64,000 nucleotides of DNA, from NCBI GenBank assembly GCA_947179485.1, contig OX359245.1:60933067-60997066 (forward strand). Reading direction: 5' to 3'. Of the stretch, positions 1-12,022 are shown in pieces. The position numbers were made by a program, and so were the translations under genes. The first letter of the stretch is position 1. Each line of letters starts with the position of its first letter. Source of the stretch: Allacma fusca. Taxonomy: Eukaryota; Arthropoda; Collembola; Symphypleona; Sminthuridae. The notes beneath the pieces were generated by a model. That model ran no database searches. It saw only the letters and a program-made list of their open reading frames with translations, and was not told the origin of the DNA.

Positions 1-830
1 CTTATTGAGTGATTACCTTGCGGAACCGTACTCGAACTCGTACTCGAAATCGAAGCATCGAGTATGGACTCCAATCCAAGGTATACTCGTACTCGCCACA
101 TGTACGAGTACTCAGGAAAATACTTGAAATAAGCGACCGAGTTCCAGTTCAGAACCCGAACTTGTTTCATACTCGCGAGTACGGAACTGTAAATACCAAA
201 ATTCCGTACTCGTACTCGTGCCGTGACTCGAGTCTTCATACTCGAGTATTTAATAATAACAAGACCACAATTGAACAGTGATTTTTTTTAGATTCATTTA
301 ATTTCTCACAAATAATTCCCCCAAAATTTTAAATTGAACATGCAGTTGGTAAAGTGTCTGTAAATTTTCAATCAATTCAACTACGTCTGTCGAAGAGTTT
401 GTGTTAATATGTTCAGCCATTAGAATTAACTAATTGTTTTAACTTTAATAGTAATGTACTAAATGGAGAGAGATTATACTTTGAAACCTGAGAGAGTCGT
501 GACTGGTGGATACAACGATTTTTTGTGTCAATTTCATATTAGCGCCTTCGTCTCTTTACTGGAAATTCAGAAGTTTGCAACACTTGTGTGCACGTGTACG
601 CGTACTCGTATATTGAGCATGTGGTACTCGAACTCGAACTCGATAACCCTTATGAGTATTTTTATTGGACTCGTACTCGTTTGATACTCGTACTCGTAAG
701 TATGTGAAAAATCTTTACCCGTACTCGAAACCCATTTCAAGTATCGAGTATTCACAAAAATTTGACCGTACTCGACTCGAACTCGTACTCGTACTCGATA
801 CTCGCCGGTATACTCGAACTCGATAAGGAG
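1..830. repeat. Degenerate CTCG-word repeat block
   Basis: Two dense patches (about 20-260 and 590-830) are built from imperfect copies of TACTCG/AACTCG and related hexamers, with plainer AT-rich DNA between them. The words are not in a fixed period, so this is not a simple microsatellite. The texture matches the other word-type elements in this window (for example 24517-25011), so I infer a MITE-like element. Its left end may lie outside the window, and no terminal inverted repeat or target duplication is visible here. Short open frames across it are by-products of the reiterated codons. Confidence 0.55.
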
Positions 831-1856
831 CTATATTTGGAATACTATGCATATGCAGGGGCAATGGTGATTCGGATAGTTTGGAGTTTGCTTTAGACCT
901 CTACAGCCCTTATGTATTACTGGAGATTTTTAGTTTCGCAGTCAAAAAACGAATGGGATTTTCATTTCTACAACTTGGATCATAAAGAAGTACATGTGTA
1001 TGTATGTCTCTAATGTACCTGTAACTGTCCTAAAATTATTATGTACATGTGAGAATGAACAAGCACAATGAACTTCATGCTCAACCGTGAAATTTTACAG
1101 CAGCTGCTTGAATTGAAACGGTTGTTAAATATCTTGAACTTATTGAGCTGAAAATTATGACATATTGTATCGCTTTAAAGTTAATTCCAGTGGTCCAACC
1201 TGTCTTTAATGCACAGTGGTATTGGATTTATATTTATTTAGCTAAATATTCTCATCTTATATGCCCTTCCAACACCTACAATATATTTTCCAAAATTTTA
1301 ACCGCTGAAAAAATGTGTATTAAAATTATTCAAACTTGACTGAATATTTGTTTAATTCTTACGAAGAGAGACTTTTTTAAAAATTAAAGTTTGTTCAGGT
1401 AGACTGCTGATTCGTGGAAGAAATAATTAATGAATATTAATGTCAACCATTTTTCTTGAACTAAATTTTACAGGGATCTAAAAACACCTGTTTAATGGCA
1501 GAATTTCGAAATATTTAAGGTAATTACATAATATTTTTTTCTTACGCCAAAACCGTAGAATTGTCATATATTTCAGCCTCATGTTTTGCGTGCAACAGTC
1601 TCAGCGAAGGTACCCAAAGTTGCAAATTTCAAGTATGCAATAAATTCCTGGGCGGAGCAGCGCAATTTAAAATAAGTAAATAAAATAGGAAAAATATGAA
1701 GGACAACTAGATCCGAAATCATTTCTGGTTTTAGCACAAGTCATCCTGTCTCAGGTAAAGAAATATTTTTGTTGGCCATACCCACATTTCCCAACACCCT
1801 AGCGCAGTGACGTGTAATGACTTTCAAAAAGTTCTGTCATTCAGAACAAAAAAGGA
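831..1856. other. AT-rich stretch with no recognised feature
   Basis: I see no convincing exon, RNA gene or mobile-element terminus here. Open frames are short and AT-driven. It precedes the first SMS-like pseudogene and may be degraded upstream or intron sequence of that copy. Confidence 0.4.
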
Positions 1857-2381
1857 CAGCGGGGGTCTTCTTGTGGGGACTATAATTTTTAAGGACATAC
1901 TGCTGCGCTTGTGTTCGGTGCACTAATGTACGGAGAATGTAAGTGAGCAGGGTTTTTACATTCTTACGACCCCATCTTGGAGTTGCAAAAATTTATTCCA
2001 AGACGGGTCCAATAAATGAATATACTCTAGTGAATTAAATCTTAAATTTAATGTAACTATTTGTATAACAAAGATTCATCTCAGCGCCGGCGACCACTCA
2101 AATGATTAATGTGGGCAATGTCTTGTGGATGAATGGGTACATTGCTCTATTCACATGGCCACTATACGATTGATATCCTTGTCGGTTATTATGACTCTAC
2201 CAGGATGTTCTGGACGTACCACACTCTCGCCAACAATCCCAAACTCAAAAGGAAATCGTCCCAAAATTATCACAGTGAAGTTGAGTGGTTTCGACTTTTC
2301 CAGTTTTTTGAAGCTAATGTCGGAGGTCCTTTACCAAACAGGTACTCGTCACCCCGTCCATTTCGAGCAATGTCTAAATGA
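1857..2381 (+). pseudogene. SMS-like pseudogene, copy A (end of exon 1 plus exon 2)
   Basis: The end of exon 1 (about 1860-1938) still reads the Cys-Gly-Asp ... Gly-His-Thr block of sphingomyelin synthases and ends at a GTAAGT donor (from 1939), but a TAA interrupts it just before Gly-His. Exon 2 (2074-2381) matches exon 2 of the intact copy at 10340-10653, including the catalytic-type His-Tyr-Thr-Ile-Asp motif, the ArgMetPheTrpThrTyrHis stretch and the C-terminal PheGluAlaAsn block. Exon 2 has two in-frame TGA codons near its start. No body of exon 1 is present, so this is a relic. Its intron and exon 2 start are nearly the same as copy E (16806-17100), so A and E share a recent duplication. 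Confidence 0.8.
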
Positions 2382-2391
2382 AAGAAGATAA

Positions 2392-2826
2392 AAAAGATGA
2401 AATTAATTTTCGGAATTAATGTTTCATATATGTGTTATATTTTTCCGGCATCAGATTTTGGAATATTCAATGGCTCAAAACGCAAATACAAATTACTAAA
2501 ATCACAATACAACAATTTGAGATTAGTTGTAGGATAAAAATCCTTTTTTGACTACATTAAATCAAAACTTTGTTTTACGGAAACATGCAACTCATAACTT
2601 TGTATTATAATCTTCAAATATTTTGGATTTATTTCTCCGTGTGTACATGTATATATAGTATATGGCACATGGTTTGAGTTATACAGGATGCTTGGTACAT
2701 AAACTCACATATATAAATATTACCCTGTTACAGATACCCTGGAACTTAAAAGGCGGGGAAAATAACGGTTAAAGTTACCCATGTGATTAAATAAAGTATA
2801 CGGTAGTAATATTGGCCAAGGATATA
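2392..2826. other. AT-rich stretch, nothing recognised
   Basis: This lies between the SMS-like pseudogene and the first pogo-type MITE. I see no coding or structural signal in it. Confidence 0.4.
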
Positions 2827-3702
2827 CAGTGAATTTCCTATATAGTGGTTTCCAAGGGAGTGACAAATTCCTGCCACTATATAGGGATGCCACTATATGT
2901 TACTAATGGTTAACTATATGCTATTAATGTTTTTAGACAATAACTGTAACTAAATGCATTTATAAATTTATTTATTTTTACAGAATACTCAAAATTATGA
3001 GGTATGCTAAGCTTCATTGAGTTTAAGATGTTCAGTCACATTAGGTTTCCTCATACTATTAATAATATTAGTCGTAACAAACTATTCGACTGCAATGTCA
3101 CCATTCCAGAAACCAAAATCCCGGAATTATGGCAATGGGAATTACTTCCACTGAGTACTCTTTTTCACAATGAGGGTTTTCTTGACTGTCTATTTAATGT
3201 CATTTTAAATCTTCAATATAATAATTCAATTTATTTAAAAAAAACCAGCACGAATTGAAACTTATTAGAAGTGAGCCAAGGCAAAGATGGCAATGATTTG
3301 TGTTATAACTGTTCGTTTTAACTTAAATCACGGATCATATGCCGTAAATCCAGCTAATCATACCAGAGAGTCAGTAAACCACAATAATAATCAAACTGTA
3401 TTAACATTTGAAATTAAAATTGAACCAACCGACATAAGCATTACTAACCGCTCGCACGTTTTATAACATCATGTTATACTTTTGTAGCCATTATCTAGCT
3501 AATTTTATGCCAACTGCCATTATAATTTTGCATTGTCTGAGCCACCGTAACACCTAATAGTGCCATTATAGAGGGAATACCATTATAGCGGGTGCCACTA
3601 TACTGTATACCTTTAACATTGCAAACCTCTAGGGAGGGTTTTTTGATGCCACTAAAGAGGGAATGCCATCTAAGAGGAAACCACTATATGGGAAATTCAC
3701 TG
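2827..3702 (+). mobile_element. Pogo/Tigger-type MITE, copy 1
   Basis: The element begins CAGTGAATTTCC at 2827 and ends with the reverse complement, GGAAATTCACTG, at 3702, with TA on both sides. That is the insertion pattern of Tc1/mariner-pogo elements. The inverted ends extend to about 28 bp (through ATATAGTGGTTTCC). No transposase is encoded inside; an 84-codon open frame (3004-3258) has no family signature. A second copy lies in opposite orientation at 4682-5516 and matches along most of its length. Confidence 0.8.
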
Positions 3703-4573
3703 TAGCTAGACTATGCATAACCCTACGATTTGGTCAAAATAGCTCAATTTATTCTACCCCTCTTCGACGTTTCTCACCTTATATGATGTTCTCTACCCAC
3801 ATAAATGCAATCGTTCTCCAGTAAGTATAAACTGTGCTGGACGTTCCGTATGTATAGGGTTGGTAGGAAAAAAAGTTTGAGTTTAGTTACATTTGCCAAA
3901 TACTCTAACATCAAAATACTTTATTGATCTCACCTTGGAATCCGTTTGAAATCGTGCCCAAGGTTTACAACGTTGATAAAATGGCATGCAACCCTTTAAA
4001 TTTTACAAACTAAATACCATAAGAAACATTTTACATAGTCAGCTAAACAAGACATGCTGTAATTATATGTATAATTGTATGCCTATATTTCTACGACGAT
4101 TCTAGTGAGGTTCATGAATGTATAATGAATTATTTATGTATTATCGTCATACGTGTATGAGCTGGGATGTGGCACTGGAGTTCCGGGTGCGCAAGTGTAT
4201 GTGAGGAAAGAGTATTAAAGTCAAAGTATAGAATAAAGGGAGAACATTGGCAGCATCCATACAAGAAGGACGTACGTCTATTTAGTATAAGCATTTCCGC
4301 TATTGTTTTAAGAAAGGTTAAGTAATAAGTTAAGGATAATTTAGGTAGAAGTACTGGGTGCTAAGAAGACATTAAAACGATCACGTTTTTATAACTATTT
4401 TTTAGACTGTTTGAAATTTTTCAACTTGTGTTGACCAAAAAATTCTATACTTATAATAATAATTCTATATAGTAATTCTATTCTAAATGTTCTTTTTGAA
4501 TACTATAGGCAAAAAAGCTTCCAATCATCATAAAATTACTGGAGGTGGCAGATTCTCCACAAATAAAATTTAA
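3703..4573. other. Spacer between the two inverted MITEs
   Basis: AT-rich DNA of about 870 bp with no recognised gene. It would form the loop if the flanking inverted MITEs paired in RNA or single-stranded DNA. Confidence 0.4.
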
Positions 4574-4576
4574 TCA

Positions 4577-4668
4577 AATATGATGTCTCTTCATCCAAAA
4601 ATCAATCCAACCGTTGCTTGCTATGAATCCCGCCTCCCCGAATTTCACGTTGGGATTTTCCAATAATT
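4577..4668 (-). pseudogene. Fragment of a CENP-B/Tigger-type transposase DNA-binding domain
   Basis: Minus-strand translation reads Phe-x-Ala-Ser-Asn-Gly-Trp-Ile followed by LysArgHisHisIle. This is the signature of the second helix-turn-helix (CENPB-type) found at the N-terminus of Tigger/pogo transposases. About 30 residues remain before a stop, and nothing of the DDE catalytic core is visible. The TIR of MITE copy 2 starts 13 bases away, so the MITE appears to have landed in, or replaced part of, an old transposase gene. Confidence 0.6.
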
Positions 4669-4681
4669 CTAATATAGTATA

Positions 4682-5516
4682 CAGTGAATTTCCCATATAG
4701 TGGTTTCCTCTTAGATGGCATTCCCTCTTTAATGGCATCAAAAAACCCTCCCTAGAGGTTTGCAATGTTAAAGGTATACAGTATAGTGGCACCCTCTATA
4801 ATGGTATTCCCTCTATAATGGCACTATTATGTGTTACGGTGGCTCAATGCGAAATTATAATGGAAGTTGGCATAAAATTAGCTAGATAATGGCTACAAAA
4901 GTATAACATGATGTTATAAAATGTGCGGGCGATTAATAATGCTTATCTCGGTTGGTTCAATTTTAATTTTAAATGTTAATACAGTTTGAATAATATTCTG
5001 GTTTACTGACTCTCTGGTATGATTAGCTGGATTTACGGCATATGATCCGTGACTTAAGTTAAAACGAAGTTATAACACAAATCATTGCCATTTTTGTCTG
5101 GGCTCACTTCTAATAAGTTTCAATTCGTGTTGATTTTTTTAAAAAACCTTTTCAAAATAATAAAATAAATGAAAAAGCAAAACCTCGTAGTGATAAAACC
5201 GCAGAGTACTCAGTGGAAGTAATTCCCATTAACATAATTCCAGGAATTTGGTTTCTGGAATGGTGACCTTGCAGTCGAAATATTTGTTACAACTAACAAT
5301 ATTAATAGTATGAGGAAAACTAAAGTTACTGAACATCTTAAACTCAATGAGGCTGATACCTCATAATTTTGAATATTCTGTAAATGTATTTAGCCACAGT
5401 TATTGTCTATAAACATTAATAGTACATAGTTAACCATTAGTCACATACAGTGGCATCCCTATATAGTGGCAGGAATTTGTCACTCCCTTGGAAACCACTA
5501 TATAGGAAATTCACTG
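4682..5516 (-). mobile_element. Pogo/Tigger-type MITE, copy 2 (inverted)
   Basis: This is the reverse-oriented sister of 2827-3702: it starts CAGTGAATTTCCC at 4682, ends GAAATTCACTG at 5516, and has TA on both sides. The interior matches the first copy in reverse complement with scattered substitutions and small indels. It is non-autonomous. Together with copy 1 it forms a large inverted repeat with an approximately 980-bp loop. Confidence 0.8.
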
Positions 5517-5894
5517 TATTCCCTGTTTTTTTGCAATGGAAGTCAACATATTTTTAAAGTGTGCATAGAGGCACAGGAATATGCTTTATTTAAGAAAGCC
5601 TAATCTACAATAACTTGCATCTACAGTATTGGAATGATGAGCGACGATTTTGTGTGTATAATGTTTTTAATGCAGATCATTGTAATCAGAAATCGAAGCA
5701 TGCGTTTCGAAATGAATGGACATGAACCACTGTATACAGAGTTAACTTAATGTAAAAAGACCACTATATACAGGTTTGCAGCAGTGTTGTATACTCCTTC
5801 GTTTATTCAGTCCTACTCCTCATTGAGTCCTGTATACTTCTGAAACATTCATGTTAATTTGGTGGACTTCTTTCATTTAACGTTTTTTAAAATG

Positions 5895-6250
5895 AATAGA
5901 TACTTCTTGCCAAATATATTCCTAATTTATGTAATTCCCAGCCTTATCGTTACAAGACAGGCGCTATCATATAGATTGTCGTTGCGGGCACGTTGTATGA
6001 ATTAATGCAGATTAAAACAAGTAAAGCTATTCCCGCAAAAATGTGTAATCGTAACCTTGTAATCATAATGAATTTTCAGGTTTCGAAAATAAATTGTGAT
6101 TTGAAACAGATGTATAACTCAACTGTGCCCTAACTCATGCAACTACCACACACAGAGAATATAGTTATTCATATACTTGTATATGCGCTAGAAATAGAAT
6201 AATTTAATATATATTCACAAGTGGAATTCAAAAAGAGCTGAATTGCATAT
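5895..6250 (+). repeat. Duplicated spacer of the SMS-like cluster (partial copy)
   Basis: The run starting ATACTTCTTGCCAAATATAT and continuing through the CTCAACTGTGCCCTAACTC region recurs, diverged, at 6960-7740 and 17225-18046. These are the DNA that travels between duplicated SMS-like units. No coding content is seen. Confidence 0.65.
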
Positions 6251-6261
6251 ACATTAGGGGT

Positions 6262-6392
6262 GAGTACCTCGCTTTAAAATTCTCGTTTATCTCGTTCTCG
6301 TTTTTATAAAAAAATTACGAGGACGAGATATTTTGAAAACGAGTGTAGCGAGAGTAAACAATAAACGAGAGGAACGAGACAGGGCAAAAACA
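6262..6392. repeat. Short CTCGTT-word repeat
   Basis: About 130 bp made of imperfect CTCGTT/AACGAG words in both orientations, beginning after TTAGGGGTGAGTACC, which resembles a hAT-type terminus. No matching right end or target duplication is found. I place it with the other word-type MITE-like elements. Confidence 0.45.
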
Positions 6393-6494
6393 TGATTTTT
6401 ATTGAACTATAGAATACTTAGTTATAATTTTCGCAAAATTTGGACATAGAATATTCAATTTCATGTAATTTTGCTAATCGAAACAATAACCAAA

Positions 6495-6735
6495 GGGCTA
6501 GTTGTTCATTTTTGGATATAAACCATTAAATTTTGAAGCACGTGAAGATCTTGAAAAATATAAATAAACACCTCCAATCCACCTCCTGGTCACACAGGTG
6601 ATCCAGACTGTTGAATGAAAAGGTCAAAAATCTTGAAATTTTGAAAATGAAATGAAGAAATTTTGTGGAGGCTATTTACTCTGGGCATTATGGTCTTGCT
6701 AGTCATTGGGATGCTGATCTACAATGAATGTACGT
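6495..6735 (+). pseudogene. SMS-like pseudogene, copy B (internally deleted)
   Basis: The left part aligns with the upstream flank and N-terminal coding part of the intact gene (9005-9180), including the GATCCAGACT ... AATGAAAAGG stretch. The right part aligns with the end of its exon 1 (9597-9661), including GCTAGTCATTGGGATGCTG and a GTACGT donor. Roughly 400 bases between these, which encode the first membrane spans, are missing, and the frame is broken by stops and shifts. The following intron (6740-6960) also resembles the start of the intact gene's intron. Confidence 0.75.
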
Positions 6736-6959
6736 AAATATTTTTATTTAAAAAAAGTATGGAATATTTCAGTGCGATAACGCATATAGTTGCTACTAGA
6801 TAATATAGTAGCAACTATTTTTTCTAAATGCCAGCAAAATAACACATGCTGAAGAGGTAAAATGATCTACATACTGTACAAAATCATAGCATGTAGATCT
6901 GTTTTGCCTCTGCAACGACGACATTTTCCTTTTTGCCGTCCGGCTAGTTTTTATGAGCG

Positions 6960-7740
6960 GAGCGACGTTTTAAATTTTTGCCCGTCAAAACACTAATAAA
7001 ACACTAAATACGATAGCTATTGTTCCGATAAATTACAGGAAATGTTTTCAAAATGAATAAATCAATATATCTCAAATATATTCCTAATTTATGTTATTCC
7101 CAAACTTATCGATAGCGGAAATGTTCTTACAGGAAGATTTGGAGCAAGCATGCGTCCAAGTTGAATGAATTAATGTACATTAATACAAGTAAAAAAAATA
7201 TTCCCACCAAAAAGCATATATTCGTAACTTGATAATCCTAATAATTATCCCGGCTTCGAAAATAAATTGTAATTTAAATCAGACTTAAAACTTATAGCTC
7301 AGCTGTGCCGTAACACTTGTAACTACCCCCCACACATAGTATATAGTTATTAATATAATCTAGAGTAATCTAGGAACTAGAAAACTTTAATGCATACTCA
7401 CACGTGGAATTCCAAAACAGCTGATATAGATGCACATGATTTATCCTTAAATATCTAATATTTTTGATACGAAAATTAATGTTCAAAAACTGCAAGCTCA
7501 TTCTTTCATTTCCTCTGGTATTTTACTTTTGTTCAGCCTGTTGAATTCTTAGTCATGATGGGTAACATCAGCAGCTTTTGCCATTGAAGTTCTGTCAGTT
7601 TTAAATAAACTAAATTCAAGCCTCATAGAGAGAATCTAATCGTGTTTTTACGTGGTATCCAATATAAGTTTCCAAAAAACAACTCCTATCAATGATTGAG
7701 CAGGTAACGTAAAGCTAAATCATATGAATAAGTCCTAAAA
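6960..7740 (+). repeat. Duplicated spacer of the SMS-like cluster
   Basis: Aligns with 17225-18046 over most of its length and partly with 5895-6250. At its right end TGAATAAGTCCTAAAATTAT runs into TTTTTCAG, a plausible splice acceptor. At the equivalent place, the sequence before copy D's exon (18047) has the same layout. An SMS-like exon therefore probably began at 7753 before a hAT element landed 12 bp further on. Confidence 0.7.
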
Positions 7741-7764
7741 TTATTATTTTTCAGTACTCCGGTG

Positions 7765-8618
7765 CAAAGATGGGCACCTCGCCTGAAACTAGGCCTTGTA
7801 AATAGGCAACTAGGAAGGAAGGAAAGCAAAACGAATAGGTTTTTAGGAAAGGAACTAGGCAGGTTGTAGAATTTATGTCAAAACTAGGAAATAGAATAGG
7901 AAGGCTGAGAATATGTAAAATAATAGGCAAGTTCATAGGAAGGGTGAGGGAATTGGAAGGATCCTAGGAAGGACTACCGGGAACACATATATTTGATGCC
8001 AACCAGCGGCAAGAGATGACACTGGTTTGTATGATTACTGCTAGTTATTTGTATTGGACCGTATAACGTTGAATAAACGACATAGTCAAACACAAACTGT
8101 GAAGAAATTCCACCCATATGGACCCCACTAATAGTTAGAAGTCTAGATTCGGTGTTTCCGTAGATTTAATGTTGTGCTGTGAACAGGGTATATTTTTAGT
8201 ACATTAATATTCTGAATGCTGCTAACGTTAAAATATATCTTACAGAAAATCAATCCAAACTTGGAACTTATCATGTGTTCGTCTAACAATATACATTTTA
8301 AATGATGACAATTATCATATTTACCCGCTTATGTTAATATATACATATTGTTCCTCAACGCTATGCGTAAAGAAATGTACAATTTTGACCCAACCAACTT
8401 TAAGGCTGAACAAAGGCAATTCAGGCTGAACTAGGCATTTTAGGCCCTACTAGGTAATTTAATAATCTGACAAGGAAATAGGAAGGGCAATTATATGCCC
8501 ATTTTTAGGAAAAAGGAAATCAGCAAAAGTCCGGTTTAGGAAGGGTATTAGGAAGGACAATCGAGATTACATTGTAGAGGTAAGGTTTCAGGCGAGGAAA
8601 AGCAGTTGCCCATCTTTG
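7765..8618. mobile_element. hAT-type non-autonomous element with AGGAAGG words
   Basis: The ends are CAAAGATGGGCA at 7765 and its reverse complement TGCCCATCTTTG-like sequence ending at 8618. They are flanked by an exact 8-bp duplication, CTCCGGTG (7757-7764 and 8619-8626). Short TIRs with an 8-bp target duplication are the hAT signature. The interior near both ends is full of reiterated TAGGAAGG-like words, with about 400 bp of plain AT-rich DNA in the middle. No transposase is encoded. The target was the likely start of a degraded SMS-like exon. Confidence 0.85.
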
Positions 8619-8626
8619 CTCCGGTG

Positions 8627-9063
8627 GAAATCGACAATTCTAAACCAGCTATATAAATGCAATGGGCTTAGGAGATAATTAGATGAAGCTAACTTATATA
8701 AATTTTATTATGTCTATGTTTGGTTTCTTATGGTTTTTTATATGTATATACATATGTAGAGTATGCAATAATTAATATGATTTTAAAATTCATTACCTGA
8801 AATTTATGCTGGTCAAAATTCTAGCCTAAACTAAGCCCCTTGACAAACAAACTTACCGTTACGGTTAAATTATTCGGTAAAAAGTAAAATAAATCGGTTC
8901 CAAAGCACTTTTGTGTATAAAACCAACTTGGATTTAAATCCATTAACGTATTTTGAATAAATTGAATCTAGGTTTTAGAATTCATTAAAGCTGGCATTAT
9001 GTATGTTCATTTTTGGATTTAAAAAAAATGAAAGGGAAAAAATTAAGTTGTGGATTTTAACAG
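8627..9063. other. Upstream region of the intact SMS-like gene
   Basis: AT-rich DNA ending in a polypyrimidine-poor TTTTAACAG that could serve as a splice acceptor at 9063. If so, a short 5' exon lies upstream, but I cannot identify one. Part of the region (from about 9005) is shared with pseudogene copy B. Confidence 0.4.
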
Positions 9064-9075
9064 GTCCATGAGAAC

Positions 9076-10653
9076 ATGAGTAGTTGGGAAAAAATCAAGA
9101 AACTGATGTCCCCATCTACAGATAGTCCCACAGATGATCCAGACTTCCCGAATGAAAAGCTCAAAACGGTGCTGGCATTCTTATTTCTGCAGGTTTCATT
9201 TGTTCTCATTGTCACGTCCATTGCGCTCACCCATGACCGCGTCCCTGATAGAGACAGTGTCCCGCCCCTTCCGGATATAGTCCTCGACAACATCACACCC
9301 CTCCCAGAGCTGATGCGTTTGCCGGATGTTCTAGTCATAATAACATTGTTTCTGGCAGGAGTTCTTATTTTGTTCCATCAGCATCGTTGGATAGTAGCGC
9401 GAAGGATGTTCATAATCTTGGGGGTGCTGTACCTCATGCGCTCTGTTAGCATATACGTGACAGTTCTACCTATTTCGAACCGGACGGTGTACTGCGCTCC
9501 CAAAACAAATATCACGACTTTTCCTGTCCTGGCGCATCGCGTCTGGGAACTCCTTGCGGGAGGAGGGTTGCAAATCAGTGGGATGAAGAAATCTTGTGGG
9601 GACTATATTTACTCGGGACATACCGCCATGCTAGTCATTGGGATGCTGGTCTACAAGGAATGTACGCAACTATTTTTATATTAAAAATAAATTATGAAAC
9701 ATGACAGTGCGCAAACGCTCTACGAGACACTAGATGGTAGTAGCAATTATATTTTCTAAGCACCAGCAAAATAACACATTGTTGCTGAAGGCGTTAAATG
9801 GTTACATGCTATACAGAAACATACCATGCAAATCAATTCGTCTTTGCTTCGACGACATTCTCCTGTTTACCATCCTGCTAGTTATTATGATCGAACTACG
9901 TTCTAAATTAAATCTGTCCGTCAGGAGACCGCAATACTAAATTTTATGTTTGAGACAAGGTATAACAAAACAAACTACGAGATCTATTGGGTCAATAAGT
10001 TACAAGAAAATTTTTCAAACTTTCGTTTTAATTTCCTAAGAAATTTTGAAAATACCTCATTACGCAAATCTTGAATGAGCCCTAACAACTCTTTCGTGTG
10101 CGCATGCGGTACTGGCTGCGCATCTAACGACTTGAATGGAGTTTTCAATTTTTCATGTTCTTGCCTTAGGCGCATACTACTGTAATCTTCTACTATGAAA
10201 ATTGTGCTAAAATATTTGAGTTGCTCTTGAGTTGTATTTAAGCGTAATTTGTTTATACGGAGAATATAGAATGAGCGCACTATTCAAAAATGATATGACT
10301 TTAGAACCCAGATTTTACATTGAGTTTTTAATTTTGAAGATTCACCACAACGCTTGTGGCCACTCCAGTGGTTGACATGGGTCATGGCATGGGGCGGCAT
10401 GGGGATCTTACTCCTGGCCCACGGTCATTATACCATTGATGTTATTATAGGCTACTACGTCGCCACAAGGATGTTCTGGACGTATCATTCTCTCGCCAGT
10501 GACCCAAGTCTAAAAACTAAATCTTCTCGTAATTACCACAGTGAAGTTTGGTGGTTTCGAATTTTCCAGTTTTTTGAAGCTAATGTTGGGGGTCCTTTGC
10601 CAAATAAATACTCTTTCCCGGTTCCATTCAGGTCCTTGCCAAAGTTACCATAA
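9076..10653 (+). CDS. Sphingomyelin-synthase-like phosphotransferase (intact copy C)
   Basis: Two exons, 9076-9661 and 10340-10653, joined across a GTACGC donor and an AG acceptor in matching phase, give 299 residues. The family transfers a phospho-headgroup between phosphatidylcholine (or phosphatidylethanolamine) and ceramide in Golgi or plasma membranes. Signature blocks are present in order: ProLeuProAsp near residue 65, an ArgArgMetPhe...LeuTyrLeuMetArgSer...ValThr block at 109-130, CysGlyAspTyrIleTyrSerGlyHisThr at 174-183, and HisTyrThrIleAsp at 225-229. His182, His225 and Asp229 match the expected catalytic triad. About six membrane spans are visible. It is shorter than vertebrate SMS1 and lacks a SAM domain. 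Reading stays open upstream to a possible acceptor at 9063, so an extra 5' exon is possible. Headgroup specificity cannot be read from sequence. Confidence 0.88.
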
Positions 10654-11099
10654 AGAATATGGTAATAGAAATGTCCGACTACCTAGTGATTGTGTACCAA
10701 AGATTTCATGATTACGCTTTTTTCTAAGACGTTATTTGTTATTTAATCGCTTCTTAAACACCAAAAAATTTGTAATATTGCAATTATTGTAGCAATGTAG
10801 AAAACTTTGTTCTTTTAGCGTTCAAATTTGAAATAAAATTACGCCAAATAATATACATTATTATTTTTCCAAATGTTATTTTAGTACAGGTTAGATCAAA
10901 TGGTTTGTTAAGACCTTCGTTTTAAAATGATTTCACTGTATTTTACATACCGGGCATTGATGGAGGAATCCAAAAAATTTTTTATGGTTTTATAATCAAA
11001 TCATTTAAATACTTGGTAATTGTATAATATAATAAATAACAGTATCTGTCTCTAACACAAAGATGCTAAACTGATTTTGCCTATCCTACATCCTACCTA
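10654..11099. other. 3' flank of the SMS-like gene
   Basis: AT-rich sequence with no further gene. CCTACA/CCTACC words just before 11100 reappear after 16184 (16200-16330), as if the CACTA-like element had landed inside an older CCTACA-word repeat. Confidence 0.4.
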
Positions 11100-11385
11100 C
11101 CCTAGTAGCATTTGTTTACGAACACACGGTAATATAATGGTATGAATGTAGCGGTACAAATATTTCGTATATTATATGTAACACAAACGTGAAAATTAAT
11201 CGAAGTTTAGACTATGCGCTGACTCCACCGTGTGACAACAGAAGCAATATGGTGTATTTATAAATAAGTTTATTATACGGAATGTTTACGTAAAGTGCAT
11301 AATTTTATTTAGTAACCATGGTACCCAAAAATAAGAAAGTTGCAATTGCAATTCTGAGAAAATCTGAATTATAATTACTCTTGAC

Positions 11386-11861
11386 TTATAGTTCGTCTTC
11401 ATACTCCGACTCATCGGAAGTGAAGAAGTAATTCCATTTTCCTTGAACTTCAGTCACGATGTACTCCCTCAATGTTTCCTTGATGCTCTTTCCTGTACCA
11501 CGTCTACCTTTAATCTTCCCAAAAGTTTCCAAAACTGCGCCTAACGAAATTACATGATTCATGAAAATTTAACAGTAATTTATAACTAAAATGCAATGCA
11601 TGAAATATTTTGGAAGTAAACACTCAATGTCTTACATTTCAATGCGTAGTATACGCTGAGCGGAACACACGAACTTCCTTCTCGCCAATTTGCAGCCCAT
11701 TCATTCAGTTTCTCCTCACAAAAGGCTCTTGTCAGCAAGTTCCTTACTAATTCGTTAACCATTTTTGAACTATTACAAACCTCGGTGTAAACTTCAATTG
11801 GCATAAAAAACTTTCTCTTTATACTTCGAGACATGATATTTACCCTTGAAAATCTGTTTTG
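11386..11861 (-). CDS. BEN-domain-like protein, two exons, possibly 5'-incomplete
   Basis: Exon 11636-11861 joins exon 11386-11540 through a GTAAGA donor and a TTCGTTAG acceptor in matching phase. A stretch reading MetValAsnGluLeuValArgAsnLeuLeuThrArgAlaPhe, then a ValProLeuSer...AlaLeuLys segment and a C-terminal Lys/Arg-rich helix resemble the BEN fold, which binds DNA or protein. The first ATG in the exon is at 11834 and gives about 117 residues. Reading stays open back to a TTTGCAG acceptor at 11862, so an upstream exon may exist. It lies divergent to the transposase inside the same element. The BEN call is from pattern only and is tentative. Confidence 0.45.
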
Positions 11862-12022
11862 CTGCAAATGTGAACCACAATGGGTAGAACGAAAAATTCC
11901 TAATCTTAGATTCCTATGGAAGTCAGAACATTGTAGAATAAACCAATTGGATCGTACATGAAAATTATGAGATTAAGATAAAGAAGTGTTTTAAAATATT
12001 GCGTCTTATTGGTGAAAACAAA

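Noticed and set aside
9984..10280. 98-codon minus-strand frame in the intron of the intact SMS-like gene
   Set aside because: Charged and coil-like, but without a recognisable family, promoter or splice partner. Possibly an old element fragment.
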